A stretch of DNA of 63,209 nt from an uncultured Clostridia bacterium (GCA_944346655.1 CALVMP010000002.1:1-63209); one strand, 5' to 3'; positions 16,020-23,271 are shown, numbered from the stretch's first letter. The notes: generated from the sequence alone by a model not told the origin. A program made the numbers and translations.

Positions 16020-17378
16020 TCAATCGGTGTTCTGAAGGCTTTTTAATATCTTCCTGAATCTGAAAAAGAATATCGTGCCGCATATTGTGGCAGCCGTCAT
16101 ATCGGCAATGCCCTCAGCCCAGCACACGCCGCCCACGCCCATGAATATGGGAAGCACGCAGGCGAGGGGGACGAGGAGGATAATCTTTCTCAGCACGGCT
16201 ATGAACAGGCTTATCACCGACTGCGTGGTCGCAACAAAGGTAGTCTGGCAGGCGCGTTGCACCCCGAATACCAGCATGCCCATCATAAATACGGGCATAT
16301 ATTGTTCCGTGAGCGAAAGCACCGTCGCGTCCTCGGTGAACATTATGCCGAATATGCGCGGGCAGGACATCATTATTATGCCGAGGAGCGCGCACCAGCT
16401 GAAGCAGACTATCAATGTAAAGAAGTAGCCCTGCTTAAGTCTTTGGGCGTTCTTCGCGCCGTAGTTAAAGGATAATATGGGGGTAACGCCCTGCGTAAAG
16501 CCTGAAATGGGTGTGGTTATGAGCATCATTGAGCTCTGCAAAACTGTGAGGGTGGATATGTACTTGTCGCCGCCGAGCTCTGTTAAATCGCCCCAGTACC
16601 TCAGCCTTCCGTTGAGCACGAAGCCTATCACCGACTCGGTTGCCGACATTACGAAGGGGGCAACGCCCAGCGCGGCTGTGCCGAGGATTATTTTAAGTTC
16701 GGGCTTCATGTGCCTGAAGTCGAGGCGGATGGTCAGCTTCTTGTTCATGAGCGCCGCGACGACGAAGAGTGCGCTTGCAAACTGGCTTATTACGGTGGCA
16801 ACCGCCGCGCCCTTTACGCCCATGCCGAAGGTGAATATGAACAGCGGATCGAGCGCAATGTTCAAAAGGGCGCCTATTATCACCGATACCATGGAGGTAA
16901 CGCTCTTGCCCTGGGCGGTTAAAAAGGTGTTCAGACCCGTCGCCAGCTGCACAAACAGCGTGCCCGTCAGATAAACCGTCAGATAGTCGTATGCGTAGCC
17001 GAAGGTCTCCTCGCCGGCGCCTATGGCGTACAGCAGGGGGGTGGCGGCAAAGTATGCGGCAAGCCCCAGGGTTACCGAGAACACGCACAGCATCACGAAG
17101 CCGTTGTTCAAAAACTTTTTCGCCTTTGCCTCGTCGCCCTCGCCAAGCGCCTTCGCGGCAAGCGGCGCTCCGCCGCCCGACACAAAGGAGGAAAAGGCGG
17201 CTATAAGCGTTAAAACGGGCGCCGTCAGCCCCAGCCCCGCCAAAGCCGTGTCGCCTACAACGGGCATGTGCCCTATGTAAATTCTGTCTACTATGTTGTA
17301 TAAAAGGTTTACCACCTGCGCAAATACCGTTGGCACGCCCATTTTAAGGCACAGCTTCCACATCTTTGCGCTTCCCAT
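16020..17378 (-). CDS. MATE family multidrug/sodium antiporter
   Basis: A 452-residue exporter with twelve predicted membrane helices. It uses an ion gradient to expel organic cations or other toxic compounds. MATE family signatures are visible: LYNIVDRIYIGH in helix 1, GLGLTAPV, GGGAPLAAKALGEGD between helices 2 and 3, LNTFLTAQGK, and LDPLFIFTFGMGVKGAAVATVISQ. I chose ATG 17378 (MGSAKMWKL) because the promoter at 17403-17431 would start the RNA near 17396, downstream of ATG 17411. The family also normally begins a few residues before the WKL helix. ATG 17393 would give an almost leaderless start. Confidence 0.9.
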   Translation of the reverse strand: MGSAKMWKLCLKMGVPTVFAQVVNLLYNIVDRIYIGHMPVVGDTALAGLGLTAPVLTLIAAFSSFVSGGGAPLAAKALGEGDEAKAKKFLNNGFVMLCVFSVTLGLAAYFAATPLLYAIGAGEETFGYAYDYLTVYLTGTLFVQLATGLNTFLTAQGKSVTSMVSVIIGALLNIALDPLFIFTFGMGVKGAAVATVISQFASALFVVAALMNKKLTIRLDFRHMKPELKIILGTAALGVAPFVMSATESVIGFVLNGRLRYWGDLTELGGDKYISTLTVLQSSMMLITTPISGFTQGVTPILSFNYGAKNAQRLKQGYFFTLIVCFSWCALLGIIMMSCPRIFGIMFTEDATVLSLTEQYMPVFMMGMLVFGVQRACQTTFVATTQSVISLFIAVLRKIILLVPLACVLPIFMGVGGVCWAEGIADMTAATICGTIFFFRFRKILKSLQNTD

Positions 17379-17402
17379 CGCTCTCTCTTGCATACCGCCT
17401 AC

Positions 17403-17431
17403 ATTATACACCGCAAAATATATATAATCAA
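17403..17431 (-). promoter_or_regulatory. SigA-type promoter of the MATE gene
   Basis: TTGATT and TATAAT are separated by 17 bases on the minus strand. The expected +1 near 17396 leaves a leader of only about 18 bases before the chosen ATG. Confidence 0.75.
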
Positions 17432-17490
17432 CTCAATCAAACACAAAAATCGCCCGCGGCGGTTTAAATTGTATTGATTAAAATAATAAA

Positions 17491-17517
17491 TCGCCGGACT
17501 GTTCGGCAGTCCGGCGA
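17491..17517 (-). terminator. terminator of the sugar kinase gene
   Basis: A perfect 11-bp stem (TCGCCGGACTG / CAGTCCGGCGA) has a 5-base loop. On the minus strand it is followed by TTTATTATTTTAAT. Confidence 0.85.
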
Positions 17518-17530
17518 AGTTGAAGTAAGG

Positions 17531-18574
17531 TTATCTTCTTATCTCGTAGTTCATGTTCATGAGGTTTATTATCGACTCCTCGTCGTCGGTTATGTTGAAG
17601 TCGCCGTGCATGGTGTGCTTTATCACCGACGAAGCCACGCCGAAGTTTACGATATCCTCGGGCTTGAACTGCCTCATCATGGCATAGATAATGCCGCTCG
17701 CAAAGGCGTCGCCGCCGCCCACGCGGTCGAGAATGTTAAAGCGGAAGGTTCGGCTTTCGTACGTTTCGCCGTCGTACCACAAAAACGCCTTCAGGCTGTT
17801 TTCGCTGCCCGAATGCACATAGCGCACGTGCCTGCCTATCGCCTTGAAGTTGTACCTCTTGGCAAGCTCCCTGAAAATTCTGTCCTGCTCCTTGTACGAA
17901 GGATTCATCGAAAGCCCGTCCTTCATGTCCTTGCCGTCGGGTCCGGGCAGATTTATGGGCTCTATGCCGAACAGCACGTCGACATAGGGCAGGTATTCGG
18001 TTATGCAGTCGCGCGCCTCCTGCCAGCCCCACAGCGCCGAGCGGTAGTTGCAGTCGAAGGATACCGTCATGCCCAGATCTTTCGCCGCCTTCAGGGCGTA
18101 CATCATAAGGTCGCGGCAGTTATGCGAAAGCGCGGGGGTTATACCCGAAAGGTGCAGCCACGTAAAGCCCTCAAGCTTTTTGTGCCAGTCGATAGTGGAG
18201 TAGTCGAACTTTGCAAAGGCGGAATCCTTTCTGTCGTAGGTTACCTTGCTCGCCCTCACGCCGAAGCCCTCTTCTAAAAAGTAAATGCCCATTCTGTCGC
18301 CGTTCACGTAAACGCAGGGAGAGCAGTGCACGTCGTTGGTGCGTATGTATCTTATCGCCGCCTTGCCTATCGAGGAATCGGGCACGACGGTAAAGTACGA
18401 CGCGTCCACGCCGAGGTTGGCAAGCGATACGGCAATGTTCGCCTCCGCCCCGCCGAATGTAATTTTAAACTCGTTTGCGCTTCTTATCTTTTCGTTGTTC
18501 GGGGGTGAAAGACGAAGAAGCAACTCTCCTATAGATATAAATTTTATGTCCTTGATATTGTCCTTGTTTGACAT
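17531..18574 (-). CDS. kdgK: PfkB-family sugar kinase, 2-keto-3-deoxygluconate kinase-like
   Basis: A 347-residue ribokinase-fold enzyme that should phosphorylate a sugar acid such as 2-keto-3-deoxygluconate, a step of uronate and pectin breakdown. FGGAEANIAVSLANLG (residues about 40-55) is PfkB signature 1. RVGGGDAFASG near residue 283 holds the catalytic Asp and anion hole. Length and the FDCNYRSALWGWQEAR segment fit KdgK. No aldolase (kdgA/eda) lies beside it, so the substrate is inferred. A palindrome overlapping its promoter suggests control by a sugar-responsive repressor. AGGGGGTCGCC precedes the ATG. Confidence 0.83.
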   Translation of the reverse strand: MSNKDNIKDIKFISIGELLLRLSPPNNEKIRSANEFKITFGGAEANIAVSLANLGVDASYFTVVPDSSIGKAAIRYIRTNDVHCSPCVYVNGDRMGIYFLEEGFGVRASKVTYDRKDSAFAKFDYSTIDWHKKLEGFTWLHLSGITPALSHNCRDLMMYALKAAKDLGMTVSFDCNYRSALWGWQEARDCITEYLPYVDVLFGIEPINLPGPDGKDMKDGLSMNPSYKEQDRIFRELAKRYNFKAIGRHVRYVHSGSENSLKAFLWYDGETYESRTFRFNILDRVGGGDAFASGIIYAMMRQFKPEDIVNFGVASSVIKHTMHGDFNITDDEESIINLMNMNYEIRR

Positions 18575-18606
18575 GGCGACCCCCTGAAAAAGTATTCTGT
18601 AATCAC

Positions 18607-18644
18607 ATTATAACACCATTTTTTCCGTTTGTACATACCAAACG
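18607..18644 (-). promoter_or_regulatory. kdgK promoter with overlapping operator-like palindrome
   Basis: On the minus strand a perfect TATAAT (18607-18612) has a weak TGTACA at -35 (18630-18635). A 19-base inverted repeat CGTTTG-N7-CAAACG (18626-18644) covers the -35 box. That is the place for a LacI/GntR-type repressor site, but the cognate regulator is not in the window. Confidence 0.6.
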
Positions 18645-18655
18645 CAAAATTTGTA

Positions 18656-18684
18656 TTGATTTTTTTGCCCGGGCGCTATATAAT
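18656..18684 (+). promoter_or_regulatory. SigA-type promoter of the divergent small gene
   Basis: TTGATT and TATAAT are separated by 17 bases. Transcription from here would cover the 92-residue gene and the dehydrogenase. It starts only about 15 bases from the kdgK operator. Confidence 0.75.
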
Positions 18685-18774
18685 ATCATTTGTCATAAAA
18701 TGAATGGCTGGCTCTTTCAGCCGTCTTTTGCGGCGGAGCAGCGGCATCAAAAAAATTCCGGCGGTAAGGAAATT

Positions 18775-19053
18775 ATGCAACTCAACGTAAAAGTGGTCTC
18801 GTCCGCATACGACGAAAACTACGGCGGGGAACAGACTCTCGAAGCGGAGCGCGGGGAATACCTTCTCGGCGATATCTTTCGTCTGCCCTTTTTCAGAATC
18901 ATAATCGACGACGTAATCGGAGGCGCGGTATGCTTCAGGCTGATGGAGGGCGCCGTCGCGCATTACTTCGTGCTCGAACATATCGGCGAAACCGCTTCGT
19001 TCGAGCGGCAGACTTCCATCGGCTCCGACGAATTTGTTTTTACACTGGTATAA
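18775..19053 (+). CDS. hypothetical protein, 92 aa
   Basis: I do not recognise this small protein. It is acidic and mixed alpha/beta with no membrane segment: MQLNVKVVSSAYDENYGGEQ, then an EYLLGDIFRLPFFRIIIDDVIGGAV hydrophobic patch, then VAHYFVLEHIGETASF. ATG 18775 is preceded by GTAAGGAAATT. Longer starts (18568) lie upstream of the promoter and are rejected. It precedes the dehydrogenase by 24 bases and probably shares its transcript. Confidence 0.6.
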   Translation: MQLNVKVVSSAYDENYGGEQTLEAERGEYLLGDIFRLPFFRIIIDDVIGGAVCFRLMEGAVAHYFVLEHIGETASFERQTSIGSDEFVFTLV

Positions 19054-19077
19054 ATTCTGCTTTGCAAGGTGGTGCAG

Positions 19078-20025
19078 ATGAAGATAGTTTCGGTTGATTT
19101 AAGTACGCTTTCGGAGGGCGATATAGACTTTTCGCCGCTCACCGCCCTCGGCGAGGTGGAGTTTTATGATGTCCTCTCTCCCGAAGGTCTTGCTCACGTT
19201 GCGGCAGACGCCGAAGCTCTGCTCGTCAACAAGGCGGCGGTGGACGAAAAACTTCTTTCGCGCTGTAAAAAGCTTAAGTATGTCGCAACCTATGCCACCG
19301 GCTACAACAATATAGATCTTGCCGCGTGCAGGGAGAGGGGCATAACGGTGTGCAATGCGCCGGGTTACTCCACAAACGCCGTAGCCCAGCACGTGTTCGC
19401 CCTGCTTTTAATGTTTTGCGGCGCCGTCGACAAGTATTCCGCCTCCGTGTACAGGGGCGACTGGAAGGCTGCTAAGACCTTTTCCTACATGCCGTGGCGC
19501 ACCCGCGAGGTGTACGGTTCAACCTTCGGGGTGTATGGCTACGGCAGCATCGGAAGGGCGGTTGCAAAAATTGCCGAAGCCTTCGGCATGAATGTCATCG
19601 TCTGCACACGCACCAAACCCGCAGATTGCCCCTACGAACTCGTGACCTCCGACGAAATTTTCGCCCGCAGCGACTTTTTGTCTCTTCACTGCCCCTTAAC
19701 CGAACAGACCAAGGGCATTGTCAACGCCCGCACGCTTTCGTTCATGAAGAACACCGCCGTGCTCATCAATACCGCCCGAGGGGGATTGGTGGATGAAAAG
19801 GCTCTCGCCGAAGCGCTCAACTCAGGATGCATAGCGGGCGCGTGCGCCGACGTGCTTGCAACCGAACCCATGGCGAAGGATTGCCCCCTCTTCAGGGCAA
19901 AGAACATTATAATCACGCCGCACGTGGCATGGGTCCCTTCGGAGACGAGGCAGAGGCTTGTAGAACTCGTCGCAGAAAACTTAAAATGCTTCATAAACGG
20001 CAATCCCAAAAATGTTGTAGACTAA
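19078..20025 (+). CDS. D-2-hydroxyacid dehydrogenase (glycerate/phosphoglycerate dehydrogenase-like)
   Basis: A 315-residue NAD-dependent enzyme that interconverts 2-oxoacids and D-2-hydroxyacids such as hydroxypyruvate and D-glycerate. The catalytic domain carries ATYATGYNNID. The Rossmann motif is VYGYGSIGRAVA (residue about 148). Catalytic Arg lies in INTARGGLVDE, Glu in the following loop, and His in ITPHVAW. It lacks the C-terminal ACT domain of classical SerA, and a separate SerA lies at 55306. I start at ATG 19078, preceded by AAGGTGG, rather than GTG 19069. It ends at a strong two-way terminator. Confidence 0.87.
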   Translation: MKIVSVDLSTLSEGDIDFSPLTALGEVEFYDVLSPEGLAHVAADAEALLVNKAAVDEKLLSRCKKLKYVATYATGYNNIDLAACRERGITVCNAPGYSTNAVAQHVFALLLMFCGAVDKYSASVYRGDWKAAKTFSYMPWRTREVYGSTFGVYGYGSIGRAVAKIAEAFGMNVIVCTRTKPADCPYELVTSDEIFARSDFLSLHCPLTEQTKGIVNARTLSFMKNTAVLINTARGGLVDEKALAEALNSGCIAGACADVLATEPMAKDCPLFRAKNIIITPHVAWVPSETRQRLVELVAENLKCFINGNPKNVVD

Positions 20026-20030
20026 AAATA

Positions 20031-20055
20031 AAAACCCTTCGCGCGAAGGGTTTTT
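20031..20055. terminator. bidirectional terminator
   Basis: AAAACCCTTC and GAAGGGTTTT flank a self-complementary GCGC, with A-runs before and T-runs after. It serves the dehydrogenase (plus) and the nitroreductase (minus), which converge here. Confidence 0.9.
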
Positions 20056-20059
20056 GTTT

Positions 20060-20575
20060 TTATAAGTAGTATATATAGTTTTCTTTTCTGGGTTTTGCCT
20101 CTTTCTGCTCGTCGGGGTAGCCTATAATGCAGTTGCCTATGCCCTCGTAGTCGCCCTCTATGCCGAGGGATTTAAGTATCTCCTTGCCGCGTTCGCTTTC
20201 AAAGGTCTCCTTTGCGCGGTGAATCCAGCAGCTGCCCAGCCCCAGCGCATGGGCGGCGTTCATAAGGTTGCCCATCACGAGCGAACCGTCGTAAACGTGG
20301 GTGGGAACGCTCTTGTCGGCAAGCACCACCAAAACCGCGGGCGCACCGTAAAAGGGATCGCCGTCCCTGCCCATAATGGCTGCGTTGAGGGAGGAAAGCT
20401 CGTCTCGCAGCTTTTTGTCGGTCACCACAAGTATGACGGGCGACTGCCTGCCCATGCCGCTTGCGGCGTAGCTGCCCGCTTTGGCAATCTCCTCCAGAAG
20501 TTCGCGGGGCACGGCGTCGGGTTTATACTTCCTTATGCTCCGCCGCGCTTGCATGTTCTGTAAAATTTCGTTCAT
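20060..20575 (-). CDS. nitroreductase family FMN protein
   Basis: A 171-residue flavoenzyme of the small nitroreductase class. It binds FMN through RRSIRKYK (residues about 11-18) and the C-terminal region, with the LGLGSCWIHRA segment near residue 112. Such proteins reduce nitro- or quinone compounds with NAD(P)H, but the physiological substrate is unknown. Length is at the short end of the family. AAAGGAGGGTAACGAAA is a strong ribosome binding site. A promoter (TTGCAT, 16 bases, TATAAT) lies at 20611-20638. Confidence 0.87.
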   Translation of the reverse strand: MNEILQNMQARRSIRKYKPDAVPRELLEEIAKAGSYAASGMGRQSPVILVVTDKKLRDELSSLNAAIMGRDGDPFYGAPAVLVVLADKSVPTHVYDGSLVMGNLMNAAHALGLGSCWIHRAKETFESERGKEILKSLGIEGDYEGIGNCIIGYPDEQKEAKPRKENYIYYL

Positions 20576-20610
20576 TTTCGTTACCCTCCTTTTGGACTTT
20601 ATCAGTACAA

Positions 20611-20638
20611 ATTATACCACATATAAGCAAAAATGCAA
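20611..20638 (-). promoter_or_regulatory. SigA-type promoter of the nitroreductase gene
   Basis: TTGCAT and TATAAT are separated by 16 bases on the minus strand, about 35 bases before the ATG. Confidence 0.7.
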
Positions 20639-20706
20639 TAAAAAGCGGCAAAAATGAGCCTTTTTTAAATATTTAAAAATTTCTCAAATTTTTTTTGAAA
20701 AAGGTA

Positions 20707-20734
20707 TTGACAAATTTTTAAAGTGTGCTATACT
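20707..20734 (+). promoter_or_regulatory. strong promoter of the putative structured RNA
   Basis: TTGACA and TATACT are separated by 16 bases inside a very AT-rich stretch. The expected +1 is about 20741. No recognisable protein gene follows for some 700 bases. Confidence 0.8.
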
Positions 20735-20912
20735 TAAGGTACAAAAAGAAAATAACTTACAAAAAATGTTAGCGCGCAACATTAATCCGGGAGTAAGCTA
20801 TATGAAGTACAAGTAGCCGCGAAAGCGGGTCAAGGTTTATCGAAGAGCGGACAGCAAGTAGCGACCGCCCGTGGAAATAGATAAAAAAAATAAAGCCAAG
20901 GAGGTTACAACT

Positions 20913-20963
20913 ATGAAAATGATACGGGCTGTTTCCTCAGGCGCTTCGGGAATAAGCGCATAA
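20913..20963 (+). CDS. possible 16-codon peptide inside the structured RNA
   Basis: ATG 20913 follows a perfect AAGGAGG at 8 bases and encodes MKMIRAVSSGASGISA. The same frame continues past UAA stops at 20961, 21048, 21099 and 21111, and is then open for 62 more codons to 21302. Its codon use (CGA, CGG, AGG, ATA, CTA) is unlike neighbouring genes. It may be a leader peptide, or the SD-like sequence may be only part of the RNA fold. Confidence 0.3.
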   Translation: MKMIRAVSSGASGISA

Positions 20964-21318
20964 AAAATTAAATTAATTCCTAAAATTCAATGCAAGCGAG
21001 GTACTCGACCGATGATCAGAACAGTATTCTCAAAGGCACTCGAAGAATAAGGAAGGTATAGTCCAATGTACAATTCAACGTACAGAGGTTCGAATTCGTA
21101 AATACGGTTTTAATTTCGCAGTAAGACATGCAAGTACCGCACCGCAGGGGTGATAACCGACAATAGGGAAGTGGTACCAACGGTATTGAAGGGATACCCG
21201 AAGGGCGAGGAAAACGCACTACTGCAAGGGAAACTTTACCCCGAACGGCTATATAAAGTAACCGTTAAACGAGGAGAACCTCAAGAAATTAAAATTGAAT
21301 AATAAATTTGCAAACACT

Positions 21319-21346
21319 CCCCGCGGCGACGTACTGCCGCGGGGTT
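21319..21346 (+). terminator. terminator of the putative structured RNA
   Basis: A 9-bp GC stem (CCCCGCGGC / GCCGCGGGG) with an 8-base loop is followed by TTAAAAGTTGTTT. The T-run is weak, so some read-through into the DUF1292 gene is possible. Confidence 0.7.
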
Positions 21347-21441
21347 AAAAGTTGTTTGGCAACGCGCCTTTTCGGTGATGCGACAGACAAGTTTGCAAAT
21401 GCAATTCAACGGTATAAATTTACATTCAGGGGAGAAAAATT

Positions 21442-21744
21442 ATGGATACGCTTAAGATGTTGCTCGACGAAGATAACAGCGAACCCGTTACGCTTTGGGA
21501 TGAAAATAACAAGGAGATGAGGTTTGAGCAGGTAGCCGTAATACCTTATGACTATAAAATCTACTGCATCCTGAAGCCGATCGATAAAATTGACGGCGTT
21601 GCGGACGACGAGGCTTTGGTTTTTCGCGTCGACGAGAACGAAGACGGCGATACTATAATCTGCATAGAAGAGAATGAGGATATGGCAGTCACCATATTTG
21701 ATCAATACTATGATCTTTTGGAAGAGTCCGCCAAGAAAAAATAA
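21442..21744 (+). CDS. DUF1292 family protein
   Basis: A 100-residue acidic protein of the DUF1292 family, common in Bacillota and of unknown role. It usually lies near yrrK/yrzB-type genes, which are absent here. The family core is visible as MRFEQVAVIPYDYKIYCILKPID, then DEALVFRVDENEDGDTIICIEENEDMAVTIFDQYYDLL. AGGGGAG precedes the ATG. A 13-base direct repeat AATTCAACGGTAT stands on each side of the gene (21403-21415 and 21754-21766). It may be transcribed by read-through from the structured RNA upstream. Confidence 0.83.
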   Translation: MDTLKMLLDEDNSEPVTLWDENNKEMRFEQVAVIPYDYKIYCILKPIDKIDGVADDEALVFRVDENEDGDTIICIEENEDMAVTIFDQYYDLLEESAKKK

Positions 21745-21841
21745 AATGGAATAAATTCAACGGTATTCAGCGTGTCCGTTCTAAAGTAAGGCTGAAATCG
21801 GATTTGCAGAACACGCGCATACGGCGGATAAGTTAAAAAAA

Positions 21842-21873
21842 TTAACCGGGGCGACCGAAGTCGCCCCGATTAA
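21842..21873. terminator. bidirectional terminator
   Basis: GGGGCGAC-cgaa-GTCGCCCC is flanked by TTAAC-like arms on both sides. It separates DUF1292 (plus) from the convergent hypothetical gene (minus). Confidence 0.8.
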
Positions 21874-21897
21874 CAAAACGTTTGTACATGCGGATGA

Positions 21898-22347
21898 TCA
21901 GATTTTGTAAAATTCTTCGCCGACTTTAATAACTGCCACCTTTTCGGCAGGCTCGCCCAGCGAAATTTTAGTCGCCTTTCTTTGGTTGGTTTTGCCCTCG
22001 AACTCAATCTCTAATGCGGCAGGCTCGACCGCGGCTATATGGTAAACTTCGGCGCCGTCGGTATTCCTTTTGATAAGGCAGCCGGCTTTTATGTTTTCAT
22101 CTTCGCCGAGCGCCAGAACAAAGTTCTCGTCAAGGTGTTCTTCAACGTGAACTTCGGGGTTGGCAGCCAAAAGATTTGTGCCCGTATACACGGTGTAGGC
22201 GGCATGGTTTTTTTCAAAGTCAGAGGTAAGACGAATGTCGTATGCGGCGTCGTCGAGCTTCTGACCGACCTTTTTAAAGAACCCCGAAAGCTTGCCTTCT
22301 TTCTTCTCTGAGGTTTCTTCGGTTTGCGTTTTGTTTTCTTCAGCCAT
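21898..22347 (-). CDS. hypothetical protein, 149 aa
   Basis: I do not recognise this protein. It is soluble, with a charged disordered N-terminus (MAEENKTQTEETSEKKEG), an amphipathic segment KLSGFFKKVGQKLDDAAYDIRL, and then strand-rich sequence ending VAVIKVGEEFYKI. The KLSGFFKKVGQK helix resembles phage-shock or lipid-surface binding helices, but this is only an impression. It is monocistronic. A weak GAGGCG-type ribosome binding site precedes the ATG. Confidence 0.65.
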   Translation of the reverse strand: MAEENKTQTEETSEKKEGKLSGFFKKVGQKLDDAAYDIRLTSDFEKNHAAYTVYTGTNLLAANPEVHVEEHLDENFVLALGEDENIKAGCLIKRNTDGAEVYHIAAVEPAALEIEFEGKTNQRKATKISLGEPAEKVAVIKVGEEFYKI

Positions 22348-22407
22348 AATTTTTTCGCCTCGTTATTTCGTTCATTTTTATTATAACCGTCTCATGCGCG
22401 TTTAAAA

Positions 22408-22431
22408 CAAAAAACCCCGCTGTCCGCGGGG
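22408..22431 (-). terminator. terminator of the 77-residue gene
   Basis: The stem CCCCGC/GCGGGG has a 5-base loop. It is followed on the minus strand by TTTTTTG. Confidence 0.8.
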
Positions 22432-22442
22432 ATTATTAAAAT

Positions 22443-22676
22443 TTAATGGGATAAAATCCAGTCTTTAACCCTGCAATGTTCTATCGGCACAATGTCCTCT
22501 GCGGGGTACTTTGAATTTTTTCCGCCGTTGGTGTAAATAAAATACTCGCCCGCGGCGGTTATGTACAGCGTCTCTTCGTACCCGTTGTCCGAGCCGTAAG
22601 CGCCGTATGTGAATTTTTTGTCAATTGTCGAAAATGCGGTATCGTAAACGACGCCGTCTATCTCTTTACGCATCAT
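22443..22676 (-). CDS. hypothetical protein, 77 aa
   Basis: A small soluble protein with MMRKEIDGVVYDTAFSTIDK, then EETLYITAAGEYFIYTNGGKNSKYPAEDIVPI and a C-terminal DWIL. It is not recognised. The EYF(I/L)Y..GG pattern is shared with small conserved proteins of Clostridia that follow regulatory genes (weak impression). I start at ATG 22676, 4 bases after GGGAGGATGAA. The longer GTG start would begin inside the promoter. Confidence 0.6.
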   Translation of the reverse strand: MMRKEIDGVVYDTAFSTIDKKFTYGAYGSDNGYEETLYITAAGEYFIYTNGGKNSKYPAEDIVPIEHCRVKDWILSH

Positions 22677-22708
22677 TTCATCCTCCCGACGTTTTACCGT
22701 CACGCTAA

Positions 22709-22737
22709 AGTTTACCACCTCGCGGCGGGTATGTCAA
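22709..22737 (-). promoter_or_regulatory. SigA-type promoter of the 77-residue gene
   Basis: TTGACA and TAAACT are separated by 17 bases on the minus strand. Confidence 0.8.
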
Positions 22738-22842
22738 ATTTTTTTGCCTTTTGCTTGTCCCCGTTTAAATTTATTATCGTATCAAACATTTTATGTTACA
22801 ATTCTTACACAATTTCATTAAAACTTTGTCAAGTAAAAATGC

Positions 22843-22871
22843 TTGACAGTCCTTTGCGATGCTGGTATAAT
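22843..22871 (+). promoter_or_regulatory. consensus promoter of the ylxM-ffh operon
   Basis: The perfect TTGACA (22843) and TATAAT (22866) are separated by 17 bases. Only seven bases separate the -10 box from the ATG of ylxM, so the transcript should begin at or within a base or two of the start codon. Confidence 0.88.
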
Positions 22872-22878
22872 CATTATC

Positions 22879-23271
22879 ATGAACAAGCTGGAGTTTATGC
22901 GCCTTTGGGATATGTACGGCGGACTGTTGACACCCACCCAGCGTGAAATGACCGATATGTACTTCAATCTCGATTTGACCGTATCGGAGATAGCCGAACA
23001 AAAGGGCGTGTCCCGGCAGGCGGTTTCGGAGTGCCTTGCAGGCTGCAAAAAGCAGCTCGGCGAATACGAGGAGGCTCTCGGTCACAGCAAAATGTTTGCC
23101 GAAGGCGATCTGTACCTCTCCTTTTTATTAAAGGATATCGGCGCATGGGCACAGCATTTTTTGCAATTGCACCCCGAATATGCCGCAGATATTGGCAGTT
23201 TGCAGGATATTTTACAAAGGGACTACTCCGCGGAGGTCGCCTCCGCTCTCTCAAAAACACAGGGTCAGTAA
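22879..23271 (+). CDS. ylxM: YlxM/p13-like DNA-binding protein of the SRP operon
   Basis: A 130-residue helix-turn-helix protein. The N-terminal half matches sigma-70 region 4-like HTH proteins of the YlxM family (LTPTQREMTDMYFNLDLTVSEIAEQKGVSRQAVSECL). The family sits before ffh in most Bacillota and is linked to the signal recognition particle, but its exact role is unclear. The C-terminal half is longer than usual and helical. There is no Shine-Dalgarno sequence, and the promoter geometry implies a leaderless mRNA. The stop directly abuts ffh. Confidence 0.9.
   Translation: MNKLEFMRLWDMYGGLLTPTQREMTDMYFNLDLTVSEIAEQKGVSRQAVSECLAGCKKQLGEYEEALGHSKMFAEGDLYLSFLLKDIGAWAQHFLQLHPEYAADIGSLQDILQRDYSAEVASALSKTQGQ

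Larger units (their letters stand above)
20741..21346 (+). ncRNA. putative large structured non-coding RNA, about 600 nt
   Basis: Between a strong promoter and a GC-rich terminator lies about 600 bases that resemble no known protein. Many clean hairpins are visible. CTTAC/GTAAG (20756/20793) encloses AATGTT/AACATT. CCGC-gaaa-GCGG at 20817 has a GNRA loop. Others are GCGCTT/AAGCGC (20941/20954), TGTAC/GTACA (21067/21080), GGTAT/ATACC (21182/21194), AACGG/CCGTT (21244/21262) and GAGG-agaa-CCTC (21271). GTACC...GGTAC offers a longer-range pair. Size and isolation recall ornate large RNAs such as ROOL, OLE or GOLLD, but I could match none of them. It lacks tmRNA, RNase P and SRP RNA signatures. 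A tiny frame with AAGGAGG lies inside (20913). Confidence 0.55.

Noticed and set aside
21051..21063. GGAAGGTATAGTC resembling the group I intron S element
   Set aside because: No complementary R element (GACTA) occurs upstream in the region, so a P7 helix cannot form. There is also no interrupted gene.
21086..21096. GGTTCGAATTC, resembling a tRNA T-loop
   Set aside because: The bases on both sides cannot form the 5-bp T-stem, and no acceptor, D- or anticodon arm can be placed around it.
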